This document shows positions 16,436 to 26,300 of a DNA stretch of 64,000 nucleotides, piece after piece. This DNA is from Sphingomonas endophytica (GTDB taxonomy: Bacteria > Pseudomonadota > Alphaproteobacteria > Sphingomonadales > Sphingomonadaceae): contig NZ_JACIJN010000004.1 in the NCBI RefSeq assembly GCF_014199415.1, positions 186,001-250,000 of the forward strand. Reading direction: 5' to 3'. Numbering within the stretch: the stretch's first letter is position 1; every line of letters begins with the position of its first letter. A program made the position numbers and the translations under genes. The notes under the pieces were generated by a model. It saw nothing but the letters and a program-made list of their open reading frames with translations, made no database searches and was not told the origin of the DNA.

Positions 16436-17955
16436 CGCTGCTCGACCACCTGCCGATCGCGCCGGTCGTGATTCCCGCAATGACGGCGCCGCTGGCGATG
16501 ATGCTGATGCGGCGACACGCGCGTGCCGCGACGGCGCTGTCGCTGGGCGGCTGCGTCGCGATGCTGGTCGCGGCCTGCACGCTGTTCGGGGTCGCGCAGG
16601 ACGGCGCGATCCGCAGCTATGCGCTCGGCGCATGGCCGGCGCCGTTCGGGATCGTGCTGGTCCTCGACCGGCTCGCCGCGATGATGCTGGTGCTTGCCGC
16701 ACTGCTGGCGACGGTCGTGCTGGGCCATGCGCTGGTCACCGGCGCGGATCGGCGCGGCTGGCACTTCCACCCGCTGTTCCATTTTCAGCTGATGGGGCTG
16801 AACGGCGCGTTCCTGACCGGCGACCTGTTCAACCTGTTCGTGTTCTTCGAGGTGCTGCTGATCGCCTCCTACGGCCTGATGCTGCACGGGCAAGGCGCGC
16901 TGCGGATGAAGGCGGGGGTCGCCTATGTCGTCGTCAATATCGTCGGGTCGGCGCTGTTCCTGATCGCGCTCGGGCTGCTCTACGGGCTGACCGCGACGCT
17001 CAACATGGCGGATCTCGCGGTGAGGATCGCGGCGCTCGGCACGGCGGATCAGGGCTTGCTGCGCGTCGCGGGGCTGCTGCTGATGACGGTCTTCGCACTC
17101 AAGGCGGCGGTGGTGCCGCTGCACCTGTGGCTGCCGCGTACCTATGCCGCGACGATGCCGGTGGTCGCGGCGCTGTTCGCGATCATGACCAAGGTCGGCG
17201 TCTATGCGATGATCCGCACCGTGCCGCTGATCTTCGGCGCGCAGGCGGGTGCGGCGGCGTGGGTGCCCGCGCCGTACCTGCTGCCCGCCGCGATCCTCGG
17301 CGCGGTCGTCGGGTTCGTCGGTGTGCTGGCCGCGCGCGGGCTGCGTGAGCAGGCGGCGTTCGCGGTGCTCGCCTCGACCGGCACGCTGTTGATGGCGGTG
17401 GCGTCGTGGCGCGCGGCGACGCTCGCCGCCGCGCTTTACTACATGGTGCAGGCGGTGCTGGCAGGCGCGGCATTGTTCCTCGTCGCCGATGTGACGATGC
17501 GGCGGCGCGGCCAATATGCCGATGCGCTCGTCCCCAGCCCGCGCTTCGCCGGGCAGGACGCCGCCGGGCTGCTCTATCTCGCCGCGGCGATCGGCGCGGT
17601 CGGGTTGCCGCCGCTGGCGGGGTTCGTCGGCAAGCTGCTTATCCTCGACGCCAGCTACGCGACCCCTGGCTGGCCGGCGGTGTGGACGACGATCCTCGTC
17701 ACGACGCTGATCGGCGTGATCGGCTTCTCGCGCAGCGGCTCGACTTTGTTCTGGAAGACGAGCGCCGCCGACGCCGATCCGATCGCCTGCCCGGCCCGCG
17801 CGCACGCCGAGTTCATCGCTCCCGCGCTGTTGCTGGCCGCGCTGGCAGCGTTGACCGGCGCGGCGGGCTGGATGACCGAACAGACCCGCGCCACCGCCGC
17901 GCAGGTCATGATGCCCGTGACCTATGTCACCGCCGTATTGGGCGCGGCACGATGA
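16432..17955 (+). CDS. mrpD: Na+/H+ antiporter subunit MrpD
   Basis: The 507-residue product is homologous to NuoM/NuoN, with about fourteen membrane helices. Visible blocks are LNGAFLTGDLFNLFVFFEVL with the conserved Glu in FFEV, and FALKAAVVPLHLWLPRTYAA with its key Lys and the TM7-type motif. The start is GTG at 16432 inside GTGA, overlapping the mrpC stop by four bases; an earlier start in this frame would lie inside mrpC. The product forms an ion-translocating membrane subunit of the Mrp complex. Confidence 0.93.
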   Translation: MTLLDHLPIAPVVIPAMTAPLAMMLMRRHARAATALSLGGCVAMLVAACTLFGVAQDGAIRSYALGAWPAPFGIVLVLDRLAAMMLVLAALLATVVLGHALVTGADRRGWHFHPLFHFQLMGLNGAFLTGDLFNLFVFFEVLLIASYGLMLHGQGALRMKAGVAYVVVNIVGSALFLIALGLLYGLTATLNMADLAVRIAALGTADQGLLRVAGLLLMTVFALKAAVVPLHLWLPRTYAATMPVVAALFAIMTKVGVYAMIRTVPLIFGAQAGAAAWVPAPYLLPAAILGAVVGFVGVLAARGLREQAAFAVLASTGTLLMAVASWRAATLAAALYYMVQAVLAGAALFLVADVTMRRRGQYADALVPSPRFAGQDAAGLLYLAAAIGAVGLPPLAGFVGKLLILDASYATPGWPAVWTTILVTTLIGVIGFSRSGSTLFWKTSAADADPIACPARAHAEFIAPALLLAALAALTGAAGWMTEQTRATAAQVMMPVTYVTAVLGAAR

Positions 17956-18440
17956 GGCACGTGCTGCCCCACCCCGCACTGTCGGCGATGCTGCTGATCG
18001 TGTGGTTGCTGATGGCGAACAGCATCACGATCGGCGGTGTCGTGCTCGGCGGCGCGTTCGCGCTGATCCTCCCCAAATTCACCCAGCCGTTCTGGCCCGA
18101 CCGGCCGCGGATGCGGTTCGGCCGGCACTTCCTCGGCTATCTGGCGATCGTGCTGCTCGACATCGTCGTCGCCAATTTCCAGGTCGCGTGGCTGATCCTG
18201 TTCCGGCGCAGCCGCGACCTGCGCGCCCGCTGGCTGGTGGTGCCGATCGACCTGACCACGCCGGAGGCGATCACGATGCTGGCCGGGACGATCAGCCTGA
18301 CGCCCGGCACCGTCTCGGCGGACGTGTCGGCGGACGGGCGCTTCCTGCTCGTCCATGCGCTCGACGTCGCGGACGAGGCGGCGGAGGTGGCGCGCATCAA
18401 GCGCCGCTACGAAGCGCGGCTGCACCGGATCTTCGCATGA
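17952..18440 (+). CDS. mrpE: Na+/H+ antiporter subunit MrpE
   Basis: The 162-residue protein has two N-terminal membrane helices (LLIVWLLMANSITIGGVVLG and a second after LGYLAIVLLDIVVANFQVAW) and a cytoplasmic domain with TPEAITMLAGTISLTPGTVS, the signature of MrpE. It overlaps mrpD and mrpF by four bases each (ATGA). MrpE is needed for assembly or activity of the complex, though it has no complex I counterpart. Confidence 0.92.
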   Translation: MRHVLPHPALSAMLLIVWLLMANSITIGGVVLGGAFALILPKFTQPFWPDRPRMRFGRHFLGYLAIVLLDIVVANFQVAWLILFRRSRDLRARWLVVPIDLTTPEAITMLAGTISLTPGTVSADVSADGRFLLVHALDVADEAAEVARIKRRYEARLHRIFA

Positions 18441-18706
18441 TCGACCTTGCCCTTCACCTCGCGGCGGGCGCGATCGCGCTCGCGGTGCTGCTCAACCTGT
18501 GGCGGCTGCTGCGCGGGCCGGCGCTGGGCGACCGGATCGTCGCGCTCGACACGATGGTCATCAACGCCATCGCGCTGATCGTGCTGATCGGGATGATCGG
18601 CGGCAACGATACCTATTTCGAGGCGGCGTTGCTGCTGGCGATGGTCGGCTTCGTCAGCACCATCGCTTATTGCAAGTTCATCCTGCGCGGGGACATCGTC
18701 GAATGA
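18437..18706 (+). CDS. mrpF: Na+/H+ antiporter subunit MrpF
   Basis: The 89-residue product has three predicted membrane helices. Conserved parts are LWRLLRGPALGDRIVALDTM, INAIALIVLIGM and YFEAALLLAMVGFVSTIAYC, which match MrpF. ATGA overlaps link it to mrpE and mrpG. Confidence 0.92.
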   Translation: MIDLALHLAAGAIALAVLLNLWRLLRGPALGDRIVALDTMVINAIALIVLIGMIGGNDTYFEAALLLAMVGFVSTIAYCKFILRGDIVE

Positions 18707-19116
18707 GCGTCATCGCCGATATCGTCATCGTCGTGCTGCTGCTGCTGGGCGCGGGGTTCGCGCTGATCGGCAGCTTGGGGCTGGTGCGGCTGCCCTCGAC
18801 GATGGAGCGGCTGCACGGGCCGACCAAGGCGACGACGCTCGGGCTGGGCGCGCTGCTCGTCGCGTCGGTGGTCTATTTCCGGGCACGGTTCGGGGTGTGG
18901 ACCGCGCACGAGGCGCTGATCTCGCTGTTCCTGTTCATCACCGCGCCGATCTCGGCGAACATGATCGCCAAGGTTCATCTGCACCGCCTCCGCACCGGCG
19001 CGATCAGCGAGCCCGACAGCATCGCCGGCCCGCCGCCGCGACCGGGCGGCGACGGCGAGTGGGCGACGTTCGAGGCACCGCGACGCGACACGCCTGCCTC
19101 GACCGCGAACAGCTGA
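18703..19116 (+). CDS. mrpG: Na+/H+ antiporter subunit MrpG
   Basis: The 137-residue product has three membrane helices with the MrpG motif SLGLVRLPSTMERLHGPTKA followed by TTLGLGALLVAS, and FLFITAPISANMIAKVH. A hydrophilic tail of about 35 residues follows the last helix and is longer than in many homologues. It closes the mrp operon; nothing recognisable lies in the 168 bases before the convergent bactofilin gene. Confidence 0.92.
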   Translation: MSVIADIVIVVLLLLGAGFALIGSLGLVRLPSTMERLHGPTKATTLGLGALLVASVVYFRARFGVWTAHEALISLFLFITAPISANMIAKVHLHRLRTGAISEPDSIAGPPPRPGGDGEWATFEAPRRDTPASTANS

Positions 19117-19284
19117 CGCGCCATGCCGGGAGCTGGTCGCCCGCTGCGGGATGGGCCAGCGACGTGACCCGCCATCCGGTACGGACCGGTAGGCGCAGCA
19201 GGCGATATGCGGTCCGCGATTCATGGCCGCCGATCACCGGCGAGTGTTGCGGCATCGGTTACACACCGCGTGCGCGCGCCGCGC

Positions 19285-19689
19285 TTACTCCCCTTCGAGC
19301 AACAGCGGCGTGCTGTCGTATGCCGCCGGCTCGACCGGTTCGACCGGGATCGCCGTGGCCGGCACCTCGGCACCGCCCTTGGCGAACGTGCCTTCGACGC
19401 GGGCGCCCTGTTCGATCGTCAGCGTCTCATAATGCACTTCGCCGACGATATGCGCGCTGCGCTGGACGACGAGGCTGTCGACGATGATGCTGCCGCGCAC
19501 CATGCCGGCCATGTGCGCCGACTGGGCGGTGATCGTGCCGATCATCTCGCTGGCCGCGCCCTGCACCAGCGCGAGGCAGTTGATGTCGCCGCGGACGCGG
19601 CCGTCGATGTGCAGGTCGGCGGAGGCCGAGATGTCGCCGGTGATGACGACATCGGCGCCGATCATCGAGAAGGTGGAATTCTTGCTCAT
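19285..19689 (-). CDS. bacA: Bactofilin (polymer-forming cytoskeletal protein)
   Basis: The 134-residue product is a bactofilin: a short N-terminus MSKNSTFSMIGADVVITGDI, then the repetitive beta-helix core (SADLHIDGRVRGDINC, ASEMIGTITAQSAHMAGMVR, VVQRSAHIVGEVHYETLTIE) with DUF583-type spacing, and a Pro/Glu-rich tail. Bactofilins self-assemble at the membrane without nucleotide and position cell-wall enzymes. The ATG at 19689 lies four bases after the M23 peptidase stop (19694), so the two are almost certainly co-expressed. A longer frame upstream overlaps the peptidase gene and is not used. Confidence 0.92.
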   Translation of the reverse strand: MSKNSTFSMIGADVVITGDISASADLHIDGRVRGDINCLALVQGAASEMIGTITAQSAHMAGMVRGSIIVDSLVVQRSAHIVGEVHYETLTIEQGARVEGTFAKGGAEVPATAIPVEPVEPAAYDSTPLLLEGE

Positions 19690-19693
19690 GGGT

Positions 19694-20998
19694 TCAGTCG
19701 CTACCTTTGTCTGGACCGGTATCTTTGGCGGCGCCGGCGGCCGCGGCGGGGCCGGCGGATTGGCTGACGATCTTCGATGAAACATAACTGCGCGCCTCCA
19801 GGAAGGGACGGGGGTTGGTGGGACGGCCGTCGATCCGCACCTCGAAATGCAGATGCGGGCCGGTCGAGCGGCCGGTGGAGCCGATCGCGCCGATGGTCTG
19901 TCCTGCGGCGACCTGCTGACCGACATGGCTGTGGAAGGCGGACATATGCGCGTAGCGGGTGACGAGCCCGGGGCCATGCGTCACCTCGACGCAATTGCCA
20001 TAGCCGGAGCGCTGCCCGACGAAGGTGACGATCCCCGGCGCCGCGGCGTAGATCGGCGCGCCAAGCGGGCCGCGGAAATCGAGCCCGGGGTGGAACGAGC
20101 CGTGGTGGGTGAACGGGTCGGAGCGATAGCCGAAACCGCTGGAGATCGAATCGGCGCTGGCGGGCAGGACCTGCGGCATGCGGGACATCGCCCGGTCCAG
20201 CGCGCTCATCCGTGAGAGGCTGGCGCCCAGCCGCGCGAAGCGCGGATCGATCGAGCCGTCGGCATCGGTGGACAATGCGAAAAGCGGGCCGCCCATCGCG
20301 TCATTGCCCGCCTCGCCCCCGCCCGATCCGCCGAGCATCCCCGGGTTCACGCCCAGTTTGCGCATCATCGCCAGCCCGCGCGCGGCGCGGCGATCGGCAT
20401 AGCGCGTCAGGCTCTCGACGAACGCCAGCTGGCGCGCTTCCATCCGCGCGAGATTGCCCGCCTCGGGCACGGTGGCGCTGACCTTGTCGATCGTCCGGGC
20501 GGCTTCGCTGTTGCTGTTGGTGACGGTTTCGCCGTTCTTGCTGTCCCTGGGCAGCACGCCGAGATGCGCCTGCGTCACCTTTTCGATGAAATCCTGCCGC
20601 CGCTGCAGGTCGGAGGTGACGCCGTCGAGGTTGCGGCGATAGGCGGCGACCCGGCTCTCCGCCTTCTCGACGCGCGCCTGCCGGCTGAGCAGCGCGGTCG
20701 CGTCGCGGGAATCGTGCCAGCGGATCAGCGCGAGCGTGGTGATCGACCCGACATAGGTCAGCGCCAGCACCGCGATACCGGTCGCGGCCCGTTTCTGCGC
20801 GCGCGCGGAGACACGGATGAACCGCACCTGCCCCTGCGAGCGCATGATGAACTCGCGGTCGGGAAACCAGTCGTCGATCCGCGCGCGCGTTGCCGCCACT
20901 CGCTCGCGCAAGCGAACGCGCGCGACGCGCTGCCCCGCCTGCTGCGGTTTCGGCTTGTTCAACACGAGTCCGCTTCCGTCATCCCTGGGCCCATCCAT
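19694..20998 (-). CDS. Membrane-anchored M23 (LytM-type) peptidoglycan endopeptidase
   Basis: The product of about 434 residues has a basic cytoplasmic N-terminus, one membrane helix near residues 66-87 (ATGIAVLALTYVGSITTLAL), a coiled region (VEKAESRVAAYRRNLDGVTS) and a C-terminal LytM domain. Zinc-site motifs are intact: SFHPGLDFRG (H-x3-D) and HLHFEVRIDG (H-x-H). It cuts peptide cross-links in the periplasm. A perfect TATAAT lies one base before the ATG at 20998, too close for a promoter of that start. GTG at 20965 with GGAAG upstream would fit a TATAAT-driven transcript better and gives 423 residues. The bactofilin follows directly, as in known bactofilin-LmdC pairs. Confidence 0.88.
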   Translation of the reverse strand: MDGPRDDGSGLVLNKPKPQQAGQRVARVRLRERVAATRARIDDWFPDREFIMRSQGQVRFIRVSARAQKRAATGIAVLALTYVGSITTLALIRWHDSRDATALLSRQARVEKAESRVAAYRRNLDGVTSDLQRRQDFIEKVTQAHLGVLPRDSKNGETVTNSNSEAARTIDKVSATVPEAGNLARMEARQLAFVESLTRYADRRAARGLAMMRKLGVNPGMLGGSGGGEAGNDAMGGPLFALSTDADGSIDPRFARLGASLSRMSALDRAMSRMPQVLPASADSISSGFGYRSDPFTHHGSFHPGLDFRGPLGAPIYAAAPGIVTFVGQRSGYGNCVEVTHGPGLVTRYAHMSAFHSHVGQQVAAGQTIGAIGSTGRSTGPHLHFEVRIDGRPTNPRPFLEARSYVSSKIVSQSAGPAAAAGAAKDTGPDKGSD

Positions 20999-21211
20999 GA
21001 TTATAGAGGATGTGGCGCCCGTTCGTGACAGCGCCGCGGCATGATCGGCCGGCATCCTACCCAAAACGGGTCGCCACGCCGCCGATCGATCGGGTCGGGA
21101 GAATCGGGGGGCGGACGGAACGCCTGCCGGTCCGCGTCGAGGATCAGGCGCGCGAATCGGACAAACACTTGAAAGCAATGAGGCCCTTCAAGGCCGGCCT
21201 GCGCGCTCGCG

Positions 21212-21511
21212 TCAGCACGATCGGTGCCGATCGCGGTGCGGCCCCCGCGCCTCGATCATCCGGCAATCGGCGACAATGCCGCCGTCGCAGGATTCGATCA
21301 CCGCCTCCAACTCGCCACGAAGCGTGCGGAGGTCGTCACCTGCACGCGCAGGCCCGGCGTCTCGCCGACCAGCATGGCGATGGTGCCGGGCTGCACAAGG
21401 ACCTTTTTTCGATCCCTTCCCAGTCCGGCACCTCGACGCGGATCGATTCATCCTGCACGCTCCGCGCCGTGCGCCGCCCGATCGCCGCGCCTTACCGTGG
21501 AGAAGGTCCAT
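21212..21511 (-). pseudogene. Degenerate reading frame, possibly a broken regulator remnant
   Basis: No single frame here reads as a normal protein, but pieces of three frames look protein-like in order: ARSVQDESIRVEVPDWEGIE, then across an A6 run (minus strand, near 21406-21411) KVLVQPGTIAMLVGETPGLR, then DLRTLRGELEAVIESCDGGI with VADCRMIEA. The last piece resembles the Cys-x7-Cys tail of MerR-type metal regulators; the first two do not obviously. Two frame shifts would be needed to join them. This may be an old pseudogene, a sequencing error at the homopolymer, or chance. The remaining bases between 21000 and 21211 hold nothing I can support. Confidence 0.3.
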
Positions 21512-21821
21512 AAAGGCTTGAGCTGCTACAGCGTCAAAGGCCCGGCCGCCGGGCGAGCCTATGGCGAATCCACTGCCGGTCGCGCAGAACGGACGCGGCC
21601 GTACCCACCCAGAAAATCGCCAGAAAGCGGGAACGAAGCGGAAGACGGAATGCCGCGCTCCGGCGGTAGCGGTGGTTGGCTCGGCCCGGCTGGCCCGACG
21701 AGGACCGCGCTGGGCTGCCAGCCGCGGTATCGCAGCGCGTTTGTAGCAGCAGCCTGTACGATGGAAGCGTGAACGCCGCGGAAGACGTCGCTCCGAGGAG
21801 CTCTCCCCGCCTCGGGAGCTA
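21512..21821. other. Intergenic stretch without a supported feature
   Basis: These 310 bases lie between the degenerate frame and tRNA-Thr. Short frames on both strands are arginine/proline-rich or run through the tRNA. I see no ribosome site with a convincing protein, no terminator and no dispersed palindrome. Confidence 0.5.
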
Positions 21822-21897
21822 TGGTGCCGCTTACAGGACTCGAACCTGTGACCCCCGCATTACGAATGCGATGCTCTACCAGCTGAGCTAAAGCGGC
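21822..21897 (-). tRNA. tRNA-Thr (anticodon CGT)
   Basis: Read on the minus strand, all cloverleaf parts are present: acceptor GCCGCTT pairing with AAGCGGC, D-arm GCTCAGCTGGTAGAGC, anticodon arm with loop TTCGTAA (anticodon CGT, reading ACG), T-arm with ACAGG-TTCGAGT-CCTGT, discriminator A and an encoded CCA. The length is 76 bases. CGT as anticodon gives threonine. Confidence 0.96.
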
Positions 21898-22054
21898 CAA
21901 CGCGCTTCCGCGAGGGAAACGTCGTGGAGGCGGCGCTTAGCAGCGCGAAACGGCGTTGACAAGCGTCGCGCGGCTTTACCCGGCCTTTACCATCCACGCG
22001 GCAAAAGCATCCGGCGAATCCGGCCGAATATCAGGCCGCTCGCCGGAATGGACG

Positions 22055-23290
22055 ATGAGCATGGACAGCGCGCACGGCTACGACGACCTCCGTCAGGACG
22101 ACGACCCCACCGAGGGCGGCGTGGGCGAGTCGCATGCGCCGGTCGGCCCCGACGAGCGCCGGATGCATGTCCGCGCCTATAATCACTGGGTGTCGCTGCT
22201 GCGCGGCCGCCCCTATCCGGCGATCGACGATCTGGAGCCCGAGAGCATCGCCGATTTCGGCCCGCACAGCGTGCTGCTCGATTTCTCGGGCGGGGTCGAG
22301 GATCCCGCGATCCAGTTCATCGGCCGCGCGCTGCGCGAGGAATGCGCGATGGACCAGTCGATCGCACGCATCTCCGACGTGCCGTCGCGCTCGTTGCTGT
22401 CGCGGCTGACCGACCATTATCTCCAGATCATCGCCAATCGCGCGCCGATCGGCTTCGAGGCCGAATTCACCGGCACGCGCGGGCACAATACGATGTACCG
22501 CGGCATCCTGATGCCCTTCTCGTCGGATGCGCAGACGATCGACTATATCTACGGCGTCATCAACTGGAAGGAGCTGGTCGCCGTCGACGACCAGGCCGGG
22601 CTCGACGCCGAGCTGGCTGCGGCGTTCCGCGCGCCGCGCCACGATCCGCTGCCCGGCGGCGTCTGGGCGGACGGGCCGTGCGCCGCCGCGCCGCTCCCCG
22701 AGCCGCAGGCCGCGCCCACGACGCTCGACGCGCTGCTCGCCGCTGCGCAGGACAGCGCCGCGGTCGCCCGCGCCGCGCGGCTGCGCAGCCATGCCGCTTT
22801 GTACCGCGCGCTGGGCCGCGCGCATGATGTCGCGCTCGCCGCCGCGGCCGATCCGGTGCGGCTGGAGGAACTGCTCGCCGCCGCCGCGATCCGCGTGCAG
22901 GCGCGCGCGCCGCTGACCGCGATCGCCAAGCTCGTGTTCGGCGCGGACCATGACAAGACGCGGCTGACCGAGGCCGCCACGATCCTCGCCTGGGCGCAAC
23001 GCACCGGCATCGGTGCGGGCGCGCTCGCCCATGCGCTGGAACGCGCGGAGGGCGGGATCAAGGGGATCGTCACGAACGAGCGCGCCCTGCGCCAGCCCGA
23101 GGCCGATGACGCCCCGGCCCTGCCGCTCGCCGAGCGCACGCCGCTCGCCGAACTGGCGATCGACAGCGGGCTCGACGAAGGTGCGCCGGTGGTGCTGCTC
23201 GGCCGCGCCACCGCGACCGGGATCGTCGTCGTCGGTACCGTCGGCGACGACGCCAGGCTCGCCGCACAGGTGCTGCGCCGCCTGCATTGA
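22055..23290 (+). CDS. PAS-domain protein of unknown function
   Basis: The 411-residue product has an N-terminal region (about 30-190) that matches the PAS-type ligand domain seen in small alphaproteobacterial regulators: RAYNHWVSLLRGRPYPAIDD, then GPHSVLLDFSGGVEDPAIQF with IGRALREEC, and GHNTMYRGILMPFSSD with DYIYGVINWKE. The C-terminal half (about 240-411) is alanine-rich and helical, with no recognisable kinase, HTH or GGDEF output. The start at 22055 has GGAATGG upstream; the frame is open further but overlaps the tRNA promoter side. It precedes the glutamate dehydrogenase by 73 bases on the same strand. I cannot assign a function. Confidence 0.7.
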   Translation: MSMDSAHGYDDLRQDDDPTEGGVGESHAPVGPDERRMHVRAYNHWVSLLRGRPYPAIDDLEPESIADFGPHSVLLDFSGGVEDPAIQFIGRALREECAMDQSIARISDVPSRSLLSRLTDHYLQIIANRAPIGFEAEFTGTRGHNTMYRGILMPFSSDAQTIDYIYGVINWKELVAVDDQAGLDAELAAAFRAPRHDPLPGGVWADGPCAAAPLPEPQAAPTTLDALLAAAQDSAAVARAARLRSHAALYRALGRAHDVALAAAADPVRLEELLAAAAIRVQARAPLTAIAKLVFGADHDKTRLTEAATILAWAQRTGIGAGALAHALERAEGGIKGIVTNERALRQPEADDAPALPLAERTPLAELAIDSGLDEGAPVVLLGRATATGIVVVGTVGDDARLAAQVLRRLH

Positions 23291-23363
23291 TGCACGCCGA
23301 CGCTGCACCGGTGCAGCGCGGCAACGCTTGAGCTAGACGCGCGAGGGGCGCATAGCTCGGCGC

Positions 23364-26300
23364 ATGCCGGAAAAGTCTCTTCAGATACTGTCTGCCGCGC
23401 TGGCGGCCCGCCTCACCTATCGCGCGCTGCCGGGCGAGCTTGCCGGCTTCGGCGAGGACAAGCAGGCGGAGGCGGCGGCCTTCCTCGCGCAGACCGCCGC
23501 GGTGCGCGCGCCCGGCACCCCGGTGCTGGCGCTGGAGCAGCTCCCCGGCGATGGCGCACGGCGGCGGATGCGGCTGGCGATCGTCAACGACGACATGCCG
23601 TTCCTCGTCGATTCGGTCGCGGCGGCGATCGGTGACCGCGACATCGCGGTCGATCGCGTCATCCACCCGGTGATCCGCGTCTCGCGCGATGCCGAGGGCC
23701 GGCTGACCGACATCGAAGGCGCGGACGGTCGGCCCGAATCGATGATCTATATCGAGCTGGAGCGCGTCGACGCGCGTGACCGGCGCGCGCTGACCGACGA
23801 GATCGAACGGCTGCTCGCCGACGTCCGTGTCGCGGTGCGCGACTGGCGCGCGATGCAGGGCACGCTGGCGGCGGATGCGGGCGTGATCGACGACGTGGGG
23901 GGCGACCCGGAGGGCGCGGCGCTGTTGCGCTGGTTCCTCGACCGGCATTTCACCTTGCTGGGGCATGAGCGCTGGCACGCCGACGGCACGGTCGACGCCG
24001 CCGCGCCGCTCGGCATCGTCGTCAACGAGCATGAGGTGCCGATCCTCGCCGACCGCTCGCGGCGGCTGGCGATCGACTATTTCACTGCCGGCAATTCCGC
24101 GCCGCTGCTGCTCAAGTCGAGCCTGATCTCGCCGGTCCACCGCCGCGTCCCGCTCGACCTCTTGGTGGTGCCGATCCATACCGGCGGGCGCGTCACCGGG
24201 CTGTCGATCCACGCCGGGCTGTGGACCTCCGCCGCGCTCAACGCCCCGCCGCGCAGCGTGCCCGTCCTGCGCCAGCGTCTCGCGGCGAGCGAGGCGAAGT
24301 TCGGCTTCGACCCCGCCGGCCACACCGGCAAGGCGCTGACCCACGCCATCGCGACGCTCCCGCACGACCTGATGACCGCGATCAGCGCGGCGTCGATGGA
24401 GGAGCTGGCGCTCACCGCGATGAGCCTCGCCGACCGGCCGCGCCCGAAGCTGGTGCTGGTCCCCTCCCCGCTCGGCCGGCACCTCTATGCGTTCGTGTGG
24501 CTGCCGCGCGACGAGATGACCACCGCGCGCCGCGTCGCGATCGGCGAGATGCTCGGCGAGGCCGCGAACGGCCAGGTGCTCAACTGGTCGACCAGCGTCG
24601 AGGACGGGCGCGTCGCGCTGCTCCGCTACACGATCGACCTGCGCGGCGCGGGCGTGCTGCCCGACGCGCTGACGCTCGACGCGCAGCTCGAGAAGATGGT
24701 CCGCGGCTGGACGCCGTCGATCGAGGCCGCGCTGGCGGACGAGGTCGGCCCGGCGCGCGCCGCCCGCCTCGCGCTGCGCCACGCCGCGGCCTTCCCGGTC
24801 CGCTATCGCACCGGCGCTAGCGCCGACGAGGCGGCGCGCGACATCGTGTCGATCGCCAATCTCGACGGCGATGCCGACCGCGAGGTGCGCTTCACCGCCG
24901 GCGGCGACGGGATGCTCCACCTCAAGGTCTATCGCCAGGGCGGCCCGCTCGCGCTGTCGGACGCGGTGCCGGCGCTCGAACATTTCGGGTTCCGCGTGAT
25001 CGAGGAAATGCCGACCGCGCTGACCGACGAGGAACGCAGCTCGATCCACGATTTCACGCTCGAGACCAAGGCCGACATCCCCGCCGTCCTCGCCAGCGCC
25101 GACACCTTGCAGGAAGCGCTGGCGCAGGTGCTCGAAGGCCGCGCCGAGGATGACGGCTTCAACCGGCTGATGCTCGAGGCCGGGCTGTCGCCGTCCGAGG
25201 TCGTGCTGTTCCGCGCCTGGTATCGCTATTTGCGGCAGGCTGGGATGAGCTACGGCCCCGCCAATGTCGTCGACACGCTCACCCGCGTCCGGCCCGTCAC
25301 CAAGGCGCTGGTCGAACGCTTCGTCGCGGTTCACGACCCGGCCTCGACCGCCGATGCCGAGGCGGCGCAGGGCGTGATCGACGCCGGGCTCGACGCGGTC
25401 ACCGGGATCGACGACGACCGCATCCTGCGCGCCTTCCGCGCGGTGATCGACGCGACGCTGCGCACCAACGCCTTCACCGAGGCGGCGAACGAGGCGCTGG
25501 CGTTCAAGCTCGACAGCGCGAAGATTCCCGGCCTCCCCGCCCCGCTGCCGTGGCGCGAGGTGTGGGTCTATTCCCCACGCGTCGAGGGCATCCATCTGCG
25601 CGCCGGCCCGGTCGCGCGCGGCGGGCTGCGCTGGTCCGACCGCCGCGACGATTTCCGCACCGAGATTCTCGGGCTGATGAAGGCGCAGCGCGTCAAGAAC
25701 GCCGTCATCGTGCCGACCGGCGCGAAGGGCGGCTTCTACGCCAAGCAGCTTCCCGCGCCCTCGAACCGCGACGCATGGCTGGCGGAGGGGACCGAGGCGT
25801 ATCGCATCTTCATCCGCACGCTTCTGTCGATCACCGACAATATCGAGAACGGCACGGTCGTTCATCCGCAGGGCGTGACGATCCTCGACGGCGAGGACCC
25901 GTATTTCGTCGTCGCCGCCGACAAGGGCACCGCGACGTTCAGCGACGTCGCCAACGCGATCGCGCTCGACCGCGACTTCTGGCTCGGCGACGCCTTCGCG
26001 AGCGGCGGCTCGCAGGGCTATGACCACAAGGCGATGGGGATCACCGCCAAGGGCGCGTGGGTCTCGGTCCAGCGCCATTTCGCGGAACGCGGCGTCGATG
26101 TGCAGGCGGACCCGATCCGCGTCGTCGGCTGCGGCGACATGTCGGGCGACGTGTTCGGCAACGGGATGCTGCTGTCGAAGGCGATCAAGCTGGTCGCCGC
26201 CTTCGACCACCGCCACATCTTCCTCGACCCCGATCCCGATCCGGCGGCAAGCTGGGCGGAGCGCGCCCGGATGTTCGCGCTGCCGCGGTCGAGCTGGGCG

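Noticed and set aside
21559..21900. Minus-strand frame with ALAQLVEHRIRNAGVTGSSP
   Set aside because: This is the familiar false protein produced by reading through a tRNA gene; the tRNA-Thr cloverleaf at 21822-21897 explains it.
22175..22190. CCTATAATC string in the PAS-protein gene
   Set aside because: It lies inside a coding region (codons for AYNHW) far from any start, so it is a chance match to the flagellar element.
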